From: Paraburkholderia haematera
Lineage (GTDB): Bacteria; Pseudomonadota; Gammaproteobacteria; Burkholderiales; Burkholderiaceae
Direction of reading: 5' to 3'
Assembly: GCF_905220975.1 (NCBI RefSeq)
Contig: NZ_CAJNBK010000008.1
Coordinates: forward strand, 124,001 to 188,000
Length of the DNA stretch: 64,000 nt
A model generated the notes under the pieces. That model ran no database searches, was not told where the DNA came from, and worked only from the letters and a program-made list of their open reading frames with translations. Made by a program: the position numbers and the translations under genes. How positions within the stretch are numbered: position 1 is the stretch's first letter; every line of letters begins with the position of its first letter. Positions 43,526 through 53,157 of the stretch are shown piece after piece.

Positions 43526-44491
43526 CTACAACGTGCCGCAGAGGGTCTGTTCGTAAAGCGCGAGCATCCCGGGCACATCCACGTCTAGGCACACGGTGCT
43601 CCCGGGCCGGGTGTCCCAGTCCGGCGCGGGCACGGGCATCGCGGAAGGCTTCTGAATGGTTTGGCCCACCGCGATCCCATCCGTCAGCACGCGTACGGGC
43701 CCACGGCGAGTCGTATAAAGATGCGGCGCGAGGACATAGGCGACTGCCGACGAGTCGTGTACGTAAATACCCTTGAGTTGCGCGCTTTGCTCGTGAAAAG
43801 CCTCGTAGTGCCGCGACACGTCCCAAACGAACCGTCCTGCTGCACCGCCGCGATCGCGCAGCGACGCCAGATAATCGTGGCTCATGACGGTGCGCTGCGT
43901 GACGTCGAGTCCGACAATCGCAACCGGCCAGGCCGCGCCGAACACAATGTCGGCGGCATCGGGGTCGCCGAGGATGTTCGCTTCTGCAGCGGGGGTCACG
44001 TTGCCGAGCACGCCGTCCGTGCCGAACGCACCGCCCATGATAACCACCTGCCTGACGAGCGAGGCGATCTGCGGATCGTCGGCCAGCGCCAATGCCAGGT
44101 TCGTGAGCGGGCCCACCGCAATCAATGTGACTTCGCCCGGATGCGCGCGCACCGTGTCGACGATGAAGCGGTGTGCGGGGCGTGCGTCGAGCGCCGCCTC
44201 AAGACCGGCTTCGATCGCGATGTTGCCAAGCCCGTTATCGCCATGAATCCAGGCGAGCGGCTCAGGCGCGCTGCGCTTGAGCGGTGCGGCAGCGCCCTGC
44301 GCAACCGGCACGCCCGGCGCGAACCGCCCGGCCAGAAAACGCGCATTGCGCGTGGTGGTCTCGATCGTGGCGTTGCCGAATACGCTCGTCAGACCGAGCA
44401 ATTCGATGTCAGGATGCAGCGCCTGGAAAACGAGCGCCATCGCATCGTCCACACCGGGATCGGTGTCGTAAATAACCCTGTGCTTGCTCAT
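43526..44491 (-). CDS. Inosine/uridine-preferring nucleoside hydrolase
   Basis: A 321-residue hydrolase that splits ribonucleosides into base and ribose. The calcium-binding DTDPGVDDAMAL motif is at residues 9-20, NVTPAAEANILGDPDAADIV carries the sugar-contacting Asn and Glu, and YVHDSSAVAY supplies the active-site His and metal-binding Asp. It is the last gene of the operon NupC, cytidine deaminase, nucleoside hydrolase; its ATG overlaps the cdd stop (ATGA). Confidence 0.94.
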   Translation of the reverse strand: MSKHRVIYDTDPGVDDAMALVFQALHPDIELLGLTSVFGNATIETTTRNARFLAGRFAPGVPVAQGAAAPLKRSAPEPLAWIHGDNGLGNIAIEAGLEAALDARPAHRFIVDTVRAHPGEVTLIAVGPLTNLALALADDPQIASLVRQVVIMGGAFGTDGVLGNVTPAAEANILGDPDAADIVFGAAWPVAIVGLDVTQRTVMSHDYLASLRDRGGAAGRFVWDVSRHYEAFHEQSAQLKGIYVHDSSAVAYVLAPHLYTTRRGPVRVLTDGIAVGQTIQKPSAMPVPAPDWDTRPGSTVCLDVDVPGMLALYEQTLCGTL

Positions 44492-44877
44492 AGGTAGAAC
44501 GCGTCCGGCAATTGTTCACGCGCGGTGGTGTCGCGCGTGGCGCCATGCAGGTTGCCGAGCCGAATCGGCAATTCAGGGCCGCCCAGTTCGATGATCACCT
44601 GGCGGCATGCGCCGCACGGTGCGATCGGTCCATCCGTATCGCCGATCACGGCAAGTGCGGCGAACTGGTCGCGTTGATAGCCCGCGGCAATGGCGCTGAA
44701 AAACGCCGTGCGTTCAGCGCAATTGCACAATCCGTACGAGGCATTCTCGACGTTGCAGCCGTCGAATACGGTGCCGTCTTTGGTCAGCAGCGCGGCGCCG
44801 ACCTTGAACTTCGAATAAGGCGCATAGGCCTTTTCTCGCGCGACACCCGCGCGTTCCAGCAGTTGTTCCATGTTCAT
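44488..44877 (-). CDS. cdd: Cytidine deaminase
   Basis: A 129-residue homotetrameric-type cytidine deaminase (cytidine or deoxycytidine to uridine). Zinc-binding and catalytic residues: CNVENASYGLCNCAERTA with the CAE motif, and PCGACRQVI with the two other Cys ligands. YAPYSKFKVGAALL is the N-terminal family signature. It lies 15 bases after nupC and overlaps the nucleoside hydrolase gene. Confidence 0.95.
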   Translation of the reverse strand: MNMEQLLERAGVAREKAYAPYSKFKVGAALLTKDGTVFDGCNVENASYGLCNCAERTAFFSAIAAGYQRDQFAALAVIGDTDGPIAPCGACRQVIIELGGPELPIRLGNLHGATRDTTAREQLPDAFYL

Positions 44878-44892
44878 GCAACGATCCTCGAT

Positions 44893-46170
44893 TCAATTCA
44901 GCGTCAGGAACATGCCCGCGATTGTGGCGCTCATCAGGTTCGAGAGCGTCGCGGCGAGCACGACACGCAGGCCGTAGCGCGCGACCTCGGCGCGGCGTTC
45001 CGGCGCGACGGCGCTAAACCCGCCCGTCAGCACCGCGATCGACGCAAAGTTTGCGAAGCCGCATAACGCAAACGACAGAATCGCAATGGTACGCGGATCG
45101 AGCGCTTGCAGGCCGGCCGCGCTCACGCTTGCGGCATCTTTCAGATACGGCGACAGCGACGCATAAGCGACGAACTCGTTGAGAATGATCTTCTGGCCGA
45201 GAAAGTTGCCGGCGATGGCGGCTTCGCTCCACGGCACACCGATCAGGTACGCCAGCGGCGCAAACACCGTGCCGAGCACCGACTGCATCGACAGTTGGGG
45301 ATGGCCGAACCAGCCGCCTATGCCGCCCACAATACCGTTGAGCAACGCAATGAGACTGACGAACGCGATCAGCATCGCGCCGACCATCACGGCGATTTTC
45401 AGGCCCACTGTTGCGCCGGAACTCGCGGCTTCGATCACATTCGCGGGACGCTTTTCATCGAAGCTGAGGTGCTCCAGGTGCACGCGGCTCGGTTCGGTGG
45501 TCGGGTGAATGATCTTGGCGAACAGCAAGCCACCGGGCACCGCCATAAACGACGCGGCCAGCAGATATTCAATTCGCACACCCAGGCCCGCATAGCCCGC
45601 CAGCACCGAACCGGCAACCGCCGCCATGCCGCTCGACATCACGGCAAACAGTTCGGCACCGGTCATGTCGCGCGTGAACGGTTTGACCACGGCAGGCATT
45701 TCGCTTTGACCCAGGAAGATCGTGGTCACGGCCGAGAACGACTCGATCTTCGATACGCCGAGCAGCTTCTGGAATACCGTGCCGAGCACGATGACGATCC
45801 AGCGCATCACGCCGAGGTAGTACAGCACGGAGATGAGTGCCGTGACGAAGATGATGGCCGGCAGCACACGCACGGCGAAAACAAAGCCGCCGTCGCCGAA
45901 CACCTGGAACATCTTCGCTTGCACGAGGCCGCCGAACAGGAACTCGATGCCCGCGTTGCCATAGCCCAGTATGTCGTTCACGCCTGACGCGGCGGCCGCG
46001 AGAACCGTTTTGCCGACCGGCACGAAGAGAATGAAGGCGCCGATACCGACCTGCGCAAGCAGCGCTGCAATAACAGTGCGTAAGCGGATGGCACGCCGGT
46101 TGGTCGAAAAAATGAAAGCGATAAGAAGCAGTACGCCAATGCCGAGGATGTTTCGTGCGATCAGTGCCAT
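44893..46170 (-). CDS. nupC: Concentrative nucleoside transporter, NupC-type
   Basis: A 425-residue inner-membrane nucleoside:cation symporter. Family segments: FLFGGLVQAKMFQVFGDGGF, FLGQSEMPAVVKPFTRDMTG (substrate-binding helix hairpin), MSSGMAAVAGSVLAGYAGLG and IILNEFVAYASLSPYL. It is first in the nucleoside salvage operon, followed by cytidine deaminase and nucleoside hydrolase. Together they take up nucleosides and release uracil or hypoxanthine plus ribose. It is divergent from gltS over a 242-base spacer in which I see no clear operator. Confidence 0.94.
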   Translation of the reverse strand: MALIARNILGIGVLLLIAFIFSTNRRAIRLRTVIAALLAQVGIGAFILFVPVGKTVLAAAASGVNDILGYGNAGIEFLFGGLVQAKMFQVFGDGGFVFAVRVLPAIIFVTALISVLYYLGVMRWIVIVLGTVFQKLLGVSKIESFSAVTTIFLGQSEMPAVVKPFTRDMTGAELFAVMSSGMAAVAGSVLAGYAGLGVRIEYLLAASFMAVPGGLLFAKIIHPTTEPSRVHLEHLSFDEKRPANVIEAASSGATVGLKIAVMVGAMLIAFVSLIALLNGIVGGIGGWFGHPQLSMQSVLGTVFAPLAYLIGVPWSEAAIAGNFLGQKIILNEFVAYASLSPYLKDAASVSAAGLQALDPRTIAILSFALCGFANFASIAVLTGGFSAVAPERRAEVARYGLRVVLAATLSNLMSATIAGMFLTLN

Positions 46171-46412
46171 GTCTCTTGGTGTTCTTGTGGAAGTGGCAAT
46201 GATCCTAAACGAAACCGATGCTGGAGAAAAATTTAAATACCGCCTTATCCCGGCATCAGCAGCCGAGTGGCTGGCGACAGTGCGCTTCGCGGCAGTCGTT
46301 GTTGGATCAACTTCGTTCAGGTACTCTCACGCCGTAGGCGTTTCTGCCGCTCCACACACCGTCTAACGCCTCGTCGCGCTATGACCATCACTCAAGTTTA
46401 TCGAGGTCGCCT

Positions 46413-47663
46413 ATGAACGTCGGCATCTATGGAACACTCGTCACGGCTTCACTGGTTCTGCTGCTGGGAAACAGGCTGCTCGGATGGATCCCTCTGCTGC
46501 GCAGCTATACGATTCCCGAACCCGTTGCCGGCGGTCTGCTCGTGGCAATCGTCCTGCTGATCCTACGCACCACGAGCCACGTTGAAGTACGTTTCGACAC
46601 AGCACTGCAAACGCCGCTGATGCTTGCCTTTTTCGCGACCATCGGCCTCAACGCCAACCTCGCCAGCCTCAAGTCCGGCGGCCCACTGCTGCTGCGTTTT
46701 CTCGGTCTCGTGATCGGCCTGCTGGTCCTGCAGAATGCAGTGGGCATCGCCCTCACTTATCTATTGGGCATCGATCCACTGTACGGTTTGCTGGTCGGTT
46801 CGATCACCCTGTCCGGCGGTCACGGCACCGGCGCTGCATGGAGCAAGGTGTTCGCCGAACACCACGGGCTTCAGTCCGCCACGGAGGCCGCGATCGCCTG
46901 CGCGACGTTCGGCCTCGTGATGGGCGGCATTCTCGGCGGCCCGGTGGCACGATTGCTGATGCGGCAAGTCGCGAAGAAGGACGTTGTGCGCGCCGGGAAT
47001 CGCGCAGAGACCCACGCAGAGAGCCTCGCAGAGAACCACAACAAGAGCCCCGCCGAACCGCCGCTCGCCTTCGAAGAACCGAAGGCTGAGCAAGCCACCA
47101 CGCCGGCCGCCTTCATCGAGACGCTGGCGCTGATCGCGATCAGCCTCGCGGCCGGCAGTGCGCTTTCACAATTATTGGCCGGCACGGCGATCGAGCTGCC
47201 GACTTTCGTCTGCGTGCTATTCGTCGGCGTGGTGCTAAGCAATGCGCTCGGGCTTGCGGGCAAACCTGTTCTCGATCACGCCGTGGCCCTGCTCGGCAAC
47301 GTGAGCCTCGCGCTGTTCCTCGCCATGGCGCTCATGACGCTCAAGCTCTGGGACCTCGCCTCGCTGGCGCTGCCGGTCGTTTCGATTCTCGTGGCGCAAA
47401 CCGTTTTGATGGCGCTCTATGCGATCTTCGTCACGTTCCGCGTGATGGGCCGCAACTATGACGCTGTCGTGCTTGCCTCCGGTCATTGCGGCTTCGGACT
47501 CGGTGCGACGCCCACGGCCATTGCGAATATGCAAGCCATCACGGCCCGCTTCGGCCATTCGCACCTCGCTTTTCTGGTCGTGCCAATGGTGGGCGCCTTC
47601 TTTATCGACATTGCGAATGCAATCGTCATCAAGGGCTATCTGGCCTTGCCGATCTTTCATTAG
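46413..47663 (+). CDS. gltS: Sodium/glutamate symporter
   Basis: A 416-residue GltS transporter for glutamate with sodium. The two inverted repeats are seen with pore loops SITLSGGHGTGAAWSKVF and LASGHCGFGLGATPTAIANM. LGNRLLGWIPLLRSYTIPEP is the N-terminal signature. A hydrophilic loop of about 40 residues (around residues 190-232, rich in Glu, Ala and Asn) between the halves is longer than in E. coli GltS. It is a single gene. Confidence 0.94.
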   Translation: MNVGIYGTLVTASLVLLLGNRLLGWIPLLRSYTIPEPVAGGLLVAIVLLILRTTSHVEVRFDTALQTPLMLAFFATIGLNANLASLKSGGPLLLRFLGLVIGLLVLQNAVGIALTYLLGIDPLYGLLVGSITLSGGHGTGAAWSKVFAEHHGLQSATEAAIACATFGLVMGGILGGPVARLLMRQVAKKDVVRAGNRAETHAESLAENHNKSPAEPPLAFEEPKAEQATTPAAFIETLALIAISLAAGSALSQLLAGTAIELPTFVCVLFVGVVLSNALGLAGKPVLDHAVALLGNVSLALFLAMALMTLKLWDLASLALPVVSILVAQTVLMALYAIFVTFRVMGRNYDAVVLASGHCGFGLGATPTAIANMQAITARFGHSHLAFLVVPMVGAFFIDIANAIVIKGYLALPIFH

Positions 47664-47674
47664 CCGATACGGCC

Positions 47675-47712
47675 GCGGCGCGTTTGCGGTTCCAGTCACC
47701 GCAACGCGCCGC
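47675..47712. terminator. Strong hairpin between gltS and the thiolase gene
   Basis: GCGGCGCGTTTGCGGT (47675-47690) pairs with ACCGCAACGCGCCGC (47698-47712) with one bulged T and a seven-base loop. It lies between convergent genes. It lacks a T run, so it may be a rho-assisted stop or RNA-stabilising stem for both. Confidence 0.6.
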
Positions 47713-47726
47713 AGCAACGGCCGATC

Positions 47727-48911
47727 TCAGATCACTTCCAATGCCAGCGCAATTCCCTGCCCGCCGCCGATACACAACGTGACGACACCGCGTTTCAGGC
47801 CGTCACGGCGCATTGAGTGCAGCAGCCGGGTCGTCAATACCGCACCGGTCGCGCCAATCGGATGACCGTGCGCGATCGCACCGCCTTGCACGTTGATCAA
47901 TTCGTCCGCAATGCCGAGTCTGCGCGCCACCGCGATCGGCACCGCGGCAAAGGCTTCATTGATCTCGAAGCGTTCGACGTCCCCGAGTTGCCAACCCGCG
48001 CGGGCCAAGGCCATTTGCACAGCCGGCACCGGACCGAGGCCGAACATGCCCGGCTCGACCGCCGCGACGCCATACGCCACCAGCCGCGCGAACGGTTCGA
48101 TGCCGCGCGCCTCGGCGTAGCCACGCTCAGCGACCAGCATGGCCGCTGCGCCGCTGTTCAATCCCGGCGCGTTGCCCGCGGTAATCGTGCCGTCCGGACG
48201 AAATGCCGGGCGCAGTCGGGCAAGCGTTTCGATAGTCGTATCCGGGCGCGGCTGTTCATCGCTCGCAAATTGCTGCGGGCCTTTGCGCCCCGGGATTTCG
48301 ACGGCCACCAGTTCAGCATCGAAATCGCCACGCGCCTGCGCTTCGGCAAAACGCTGTTGCGAACGGGCGGCCCAGCGGTCCTGCGTTTCGCGCGTGAGGT
48401 CGAACTGCGCGACGAGGTCTTCGGTGTGCCAGCCGGAATGCTCGCCGGAAAACGCGTCGTTCAGGCCGTCGCGCAGCAGGCTGTCGTGGATTTGCGCATT
48501 GCCCATCCGATAGCCCCAGCGGCCGCCGTCGAGTAAATACGGCGCACGGTCCATGTTTTCCATGCCGCCGGCCACGGCTGCATCGCCGAGGCCGAGCCAG
48601 ATTTCCTGGGCCGCGGAGGCAATCGCCTGCGCACCCGACCCGCACACGCGATTGACCGTCAACGCAGGCACGGCCACCGGCACGCCGCCGCCAATCGACG
48701 CCTGACGTGCCGGATTCATCTTGTTGCCGGCCTGGATCACGTTGCCCATCACCACCGAAGCCAGCGCGGCCGGATCGAGGCCGCTGCGACGCAGCGTTTC
48801 ACGCACCGCGACCGCGCCGAGTTCGGTTGCGGGCACCTCTTTCAGCGACCCGCCGAATGCGCCGATCGGCGTTCTCACCGGATTGCAGATCACCACTTCT
48901 CGCGTACTCAT
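47727..48911 (-). CDS. Acetyl-CoA acyltransferase (thiolase)
   Basis: A 394-residue thiolase that cleaves 3-ketoacyl-CoA or condenses acetyl-CoA. Nucleophile Cys90 (NRVCGSGAQAI), His in NEAFAAVPIAVAR and GHPIGATGAV, and second Cys in TLCIGGGQGIA. Length matches biosynthetic-type acetyl-CoA acetyltransferases (AtoB/PhaA-like). No other beta-oxidation gene is beside it. The start has weak ribosome-site support (GGAG-like GGAGATGAACG). Confidence 0.93.
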   Translation of the reverse strand: MSTREVVICNPVRTPIGAFGGSLKEVPATELGAVAVRETLRRSGLDPAALASVVMGNVIQAGNKMNPARQASIGGGVPVAVPALTVNRVCGSGAQAIASAAQEIWLGLGDAAVAGGMENMDRAPYLLDGGRWGYRMGNAQIHDSLLRDGLNDAFSGEHSGWHTEDLVAQFDLTRETQDRWAARSQQRFAEAQARGDFDAELVAVEIPGRKGPQQFASDEQPRPDTTIETLARLRPAFRPDGTITAGNAPGLNSGAAAMLVAERGYAEARGIEPFARLVAYGVAAVEPGMFGLGPVPAVQMALARAGWQLGDVERFEINEAFAAVPIAVARRLGIADELINVQGGAIAHGHPIGATGAVLTTRLLHSMRRDGLKRGVVTLCIGGGQGIALALEVI

Positions 48912-48959
48912 CGTTCATCTCCAGTTGGACTACCCATTTCCCCACCACGTCCACGTGCA

Positions 48960-50390
48960 TCAATTTGCCGATGCCGCCGTGACCGTGGTGGGCACATCCC
49001 AGCCGCCGCCGAGCGAGCGATACAGCGCGACGGCTGCAAGCGCATGCTCGCGTTTGGCCTGATTCAGCGATTCCGCGTCACGCAAGTACGCCTCCTGCGC
49101 GGCGAGGACATCGAGAAAATCCGTCGCGCCGCCCTTGTAGAGCTCGCTCGACAGATGCAGCGCATGGTCCGATGCATCGAGCGCGCCGCCCAGGCGTTGC
49201 ACCTGTACCGCGCCGTTCACCAGATCGCTGCGGTTGTCCTCGATCTCTTTCAACGCTTGCAGCATGGTCTGCTGCAAGCCGAGTTGCGATTCACGCATCC
49301 GGCTCTCGCTCGCGTCGATATTCGCGGTGATGCGGCCGGCGTTGAAGATTGGACTGGTCGCGTTCAATGCGGCACTGAAGAGGTTATCGGTCAGCGTCGG
49401 CAAGCCGAGATAGGACGAGGCCAGCAAGCCATCAGCGAGATTGAGCCGGAACTGCGGATAGCGCTGCGCTTTTGACACGCCCACTTCCGCCGCGCGCTGT
49501 TCGACCGTCGCGTAGGCATTGCGCACGTCGGGCCGCTGCAACAGAGCTTCGGAAGGCAACGTCTGCGGCACGCTTTGCGCGGGCACCGGTATCTCGCGTG
49601 CATTGGCCAACAGCAGGCCATCGACACTCTCCGGCGTGCGCCCCGAATACACCGCGATCAGACTCAGTTGATGCTGCACGGCCGACTGGATGCGCGGGAT
49701 CTGCGCCTGCAAATCCTGTAACTGGTTCTGCGCACGCGCGACGTCGAGTTGCGTCGACAGGCCATAGTGCAAGCGCTCCTGCGTGAGTTTCAAGGCACGG
49801 GCACGGATCTGTTCGTTGTCGCTGAGAATCTGCAATTGCGATTGCGCCCAGCGCAGATCGATATACGCAGCAGCGGTGTTCGCCGCGAGTGCCAGACGCA
49901 CTTGGTTCAAGGCCGTCTGCCGACCCGACACTTGCGCCTGTGCTGCCAGAACAGCAAGACGTTCACCACCAAATACGTCCGGCGTCCAGCTCGCTGTCAA
50001 ACCGACACCGGCCTGACGCACATAGCCGAGCGGTGGCGGCGTGTTCTGGCGAGAGTCGGATGCGTTCGCGCTAGCGTTCAACTCCGGCAGTAATGCCGCG
50101 CGATTTTGCGTCACGAGGTCCTGCGCCTGCTTGACACGTTCCACTGCAGCCTGCACGTCGAGATTGCCCGTCAGCACCGATTCCACCAATTGATGCATGA
50201 CGGGATCGCCGAATTCCGCCCACCATGTATTGGCGCTTACGCTGTCTTGAAGGGCATCGACATTCCACGCGGCCGGCGCGACGGTCTGCACCGTATGCGG
50301 CAGGTCCGCATGCGTTTCAGGTTGCACCGCGCATGCCGCGAGCGTCAGAAGCGCCGCACTCGCCAGGACTTTGATAACGATTGGTTTCAT
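48960..50390 (-). CDS. Efflux outer-membrane lipoprotein, NodT/OprM family
   Basis: A 476-residue TolC-like outer-membrane factor. Lipobox LLTLAACAVQ at the N terminus, then two repeated coiled-coil hairpins, with ASWTPDVFGGERLAVLAAQA and FNAGRITANIDASESRMRES as family segments. GAGGAATTCAGC precedes the ATG at 50390. It follows the EmrB-like gene by 10 bases and gives the export channel of the EmrAB-type pump. Confidence 0.93.
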   Translation of the reverse strand: MKPIVIKVLASAALLTLAACAVQPETHADLPHTVQTVAPAAWNVDALQDSVSANTWWAEFGDPVMHQLVESVLTGNLDVQAAVERVKQAQDLVTQNRAALLPELNASANASDSRQNTPPPLGYVRQAGVGLTASWTPDVFGGERLAVLAAQAQVSGRQTALNQVRLALAANTAAAYIDLRWAQSQLQILSDNEQIRARALKLTQERLHYGLSTQLDVARAQNQLQDLQAQIPRIQSAVQHQLSLIAVYSGRTPESVDGLLLANAREIPVPAQSVPQTLPSEALLQRPDVRNAYATVEQRAAEVGVSKAQRYPQFRLNLADGLLASSYLGLPTLTDNLFSAALNATSPIFNAGRITANIDASESRMRESQLGLQQTMLQALKEIEDNRSDLVNGAVQVQRLGGALDASDHALHLSSELYKGGATDFLDVLAAQEAYLRDAESLNQAKREHALAAVALYRSLGGGWDVPTTVTAASAN

Positions 50391-50400
50391 GCTGAATTCC

Positions 50401-51972
50401 TCAATGAGCATCGGGCGGCGGTGCGGTATTGCCGAACGGACGGGAGAACAGCACGCTCAGCAAACCGGCAACGAAACAGAGCGACAACACAAAGAACGTG
50501 TCGGAGAACGTGAGCACGAGTGCTTCGCGCATCAGCAGTGCATGCAACGCGCCGAGCCCCGCATTGGCCGCATTCAGCGCATCGCCGCCGACCTGCGCGA
50601 AGTGCGCGCTTTGCTGCTGCAAAATCGACTCGACCACCGGACGGCCCGTGCTCAGGTGTTCATCGAGCCGCTCGTAATGGAGATTCAATCGGTCGTTGAG
50701 CATCGTGCTGCTCACGGCAATACCGATAGCGCCGCCGAGATTGCGCATCAGGTTGAAGAGGCCGCTGGCGGATCGAAGCCTCGACATCGGCAATGAACCC
50801 AGCGCCATCGTGACAATGGGCGGAATGCAGAACTGCTGGCCGATGCCTCGCAACGCCTGCGGGATCAGCAACTCGTGCCAGCCCCACTGACTGGTCAGCG
50901 GCACATACAGATAACAGCCGACGCCGAACAGTACCAGGCCAAACACCAGCAACACGCGCATATCGATAAAACGCGCGACTATCGAATACGCAACCATCGC
51001 GAGCAACTGAAAACACCCCACCGACAGCAAGGCGACGCCGATCTGCAACGAATCGAAGCCACGCACACGCGACAGGAACACGGGCGTCAGGAACACCGCG
51101 CAGAAAATCCCGATCCCGGTGATGAACGACAGCAGACTGCCAATGCCGAAGTTGCGGATTGCCAACGCGCGCAGATCGACGATCGGCTCTTTTGCGGTGA
51201 ACGCGTGCACGAGGAACAGAAATCCGCAGATCGCCGCCACCCAGGTGCACGTCAGAATCACGTCGTCGCCAAACCAGTTCTTGCGTGGCCCTTCCTCCAG
51301 GACGTATTCAAGGCAACCGAGAAAACCGGACATCAGCAGAATGCCGAGATAGTCGCCCTTTTTCAGCAGCGAGAGATCGACGGTGTCGAAGTGCACGTAC
51401 TTCGGCACCATCAGCGTCACGGCAAGGCCCGGCACCAGGTTCAGATAGAACAGCCAGTGCCACGACCATTGCGAGGTGATCCAGCCGCCGATCACCGGAC
51501 CGACCGTCGGTGCGAGCGTGGCGAGCGCGCTGATGGTGGTGGACGCAATCAGGCGCTGCTTGCCGGGGAACAGTACGAACGCCGTCGTGAACACGGTCGG
51601 AATCATCGCGGCGCCGAGCGCGCCCTGCAAACCGCGAAACAGGATCATCGAATTGATGTCCCATGCGAGGCCGCACAGCATGCTGGTGACCGTAAAGCCC
51701 AGCGCGGAAAACGCGAACACCCAGCGCGTCGAGAACACACGCGTGAGCCAGCCGGACATCGGGATCACGAGAATCTCCGCGATCAGATACGCGGTCTGCA
51801 CCCACGAGAGCTCATCCTGACTCGCGGACAAGCCGCCGCCAATATCCTTGAGTGAAGACGCCACGATCTGGATGTCGAGCGTCGCCATGAAAAAACCGAT
51901 GCACATCAGCACGAACGCGAAGACTTTGGTGCGCGTCGGCAGGTCGGCGGGGTTGGCAAGGACCTGGGTCAT
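50401..51972 (-). CDS. emrB: Multidrug efflux MFS transporter, DHA2/EmrB type
   Basis: A 523-residue, 14-span proton antiporter of the drug:H+ antiporter-2 family. FMATLDIQIVASSLKDIGGG is the motif D1 region of span 1, GWLTRVFSTRWVFAFSALGF is motif A, and GPVIGGWITSQWSWHWLFYL is motif C, all diagnostic. It exports hydrophobic drugs or weak acids through EmrA and the NodT-type channel. It lies eight bases after the EmrA-like gene. Confidence 0.93.
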   Translation of the reverse strand: MTQVLANPADLPTRTKVFAFVLMCIGFFMATLDIQIVASSLKDIGGGLSASQDELSWVQTAYLIAEILVIPMSGWLTRVFSTRWVFAFSALGFTVTSMLCGLAWDINSMILFRGLQGALGAAMIPTVFTTAFVLFPGKQRLIASTTISALATLAPTVGPVIGGWITSQWSWHWLFYLNLVPGLAVTLMVPKYVHFDTVDLSLLKKGDYLGILLMSGFLGCLEYVLEEGPRKNWFGDDVILTCTWVAAICGFLFLVHAFTAKEPIVDLRALAIRNFGIGSLLSFITGIGIFCAVFLTPVFLSRVRGFDSLQIGVALLSVGCFQLLAMVAYSIVARFIDMRVLLVFGLVLFGVGCYLYVPLTSQWGWHELLIPQALRGIGQQFCIPPIVTMALGSLPMSRLRSASGLFNLMRNLGGAIGIAVSSTMLNDRLNLHYERLDEHLSTGRPVVESILQQQSAHFAQVGGDALNAANAGLGALHALLMREALVLTFSDTFFVLSLCFVAGLLSVLFSRPFGNTAPPPDAH

Positions 51973-51980
51973 GATCGTCC

Positions 51981-53069
51981 TTAACCGTGAGCGGCGTCGA
52001 GGTGCACTTTCACCGTCGCCGATAGGCCCGGGCGCAGCACGCCTTGCATCTCTTTCGGCACATCGAGGCGCACGCGCACCGGCACGCGCTGCACGATCTT
52101 CGTGAAGTTGCCGGTGGCGTTCTCCGCCGGCAGCACGCTGAAGGTCGCGCCGGTTGCGGGTGCGAGACTCTCGACCACGCCGCGAATCCGGTTGCTCGAT
52201 GCGTCGAGGTCGACGTCGACACCGTCACCGACGTGCATCTTCTTCAACTGGTCTTCCTTGAAGTTGGCGTCGATCCACAGTCCGCTCGACGGCACCACGG
52301 TCAGCAGCGACACGCCGATGTTTGCCAGCAGGCCGACGCGCGCGGTGCGATTGCCGACGTAACCGTCGATCGGCGAGCGGATCGTGGTGTACTCCACGTT
52401 CAATGCCGCGACCCGCTGCGCCGCTTTTGCGGTCGCGATGCGCGCCTCGGCGTCGCCGATCTGCGCGTCGAGCACGGCGATCTGCCGCTGCGCCGCGATC
52501 AACGCCGCGCTGCTGCGGTCGACCGCGGCATGTGCTTTGGTCAGGTCGGCGTCCGCGCGTTCCACGACCTGGTTTGATACCGCGTCGTCCTTCACCAGTT
52601 CGCGATAGCGCGTCTGATCGGCGGCGCTGCGCGTCAATTCGGCGCCGGACGCGCGAACCTCGGCCGCCTGCTCGTTGATGGTGGCGAGCTGCAAGGATTT
52701 CTTCGCCTGCAACTCGACGACGGCGGCTTGCGCGCTCTCGACTTCCGCACTGGCCTGCGCGAGACGCGCGTCGTAATCGCGCGCGTCGAGGCGAATCAGT
52801 ACCTGGTTCGCGTGGACGAACTGATTGTCATGCACCAGCACGTCCGTGACGAAACCGTTCACTTTAGGCGACATCACGGTCACATCGCCGCCAACGTAGG
52901 CATCGTCCGTCGTCTCGACCAGGCGGCCAACAAAGAACCAGTACGACGCCGCAAGCGCCAGCACGGCGAGTACCGTAATGATCGCGAGCAGCATCCACGG
53001 AATGCGCCGTGCCGGTTTGGCGGCGCTTGCCACGCTGGGCGGTGCAATAGTCGAGGGTGTAGTGGACAT
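51981..53069 (-). CDS. emrA: Membrane fusion protein, HlyD/EmrA type
   Basis: A 362-residue periplasmic adaptor. One N-terminal span (IPWMLLAIITVLAVLALAAS), then the beta-barrel/lipoyl start (DAYVGGDVTVMSPKVNGFVT), a coiled-coil hairpin (about residues 110-215), and the second lipoyl half (VEYTTIRSPIDGYVGNRTAR). It links EmrB to the outer-membrane factor. A MarR-type operator candidate lies 12 bases upstream of the ATG. Confidence 0.94.
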   Translation of the reverse strand: MSTTPSTIAPPSVASAAKPARRIPWMLLAIITVLAVLALAASYWFFVGRLVETTDDAYVGGDVTVMSPKVNGFVTDVLVHDNQFVHANQVLIRLDARDYDARLAQASAEVESAQAAVVELQAKKSLQLATINEQAAEVRASGAELTRSAADQTRYRELVKDDAVSNQVVERADADLTKAHAAVDRSSAALIAAQRQIAVLDAQIGDAEARIATAKAAQRVAALNVEYTTIRSPIDGYVGNRTARVGLLANIGVSLLTVVPSSGLWIDANFKEDQLKKMHVGDGVDVDLDASSNRIRGVVESLAPATGATFSVLPAENATGNFTKIVQRVPVRVRLDVPKEMQGVLRPGLSATVKVHLDAAHG

Positions 53070-53080
53070 GATGTCAGTAT

Positions 53081-53092
53081 GTGCGTATGCAC
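53081..53092 (-). promoter_or_regulatory. Candidate MarR operator before emrA
   Basis: GTGCGTATGCAC, an inverted repeat (GTGC-N4-GCAC), ends 12 bases upstream of the emrA ATG. Identical in all 12 bases to the site at 53602-53613 and one base different from the site at 54101-54112. Confidence 0.7.
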
Positions 53093-53103
53093 TCGTTAAG
53101 CTG

Positions 53104-53128
53104 AAAAAAAGGCGCGTTGAACTGCGCC
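53104..53128 (-). terminator. Intrinsic terminator after the first-listed MarR gene
   Basis: Stem GGCGC (53111-53115) / GCGCC (53124-53128); on the minus strand it is followed by T7 (A run 53104-53110). It lies about 30 bases after the stop at 53158. Confidence 0.7.
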
Positions 53129-53157
53129 GGGCTTGACCCGCTCAGCGCGGGCCTGAT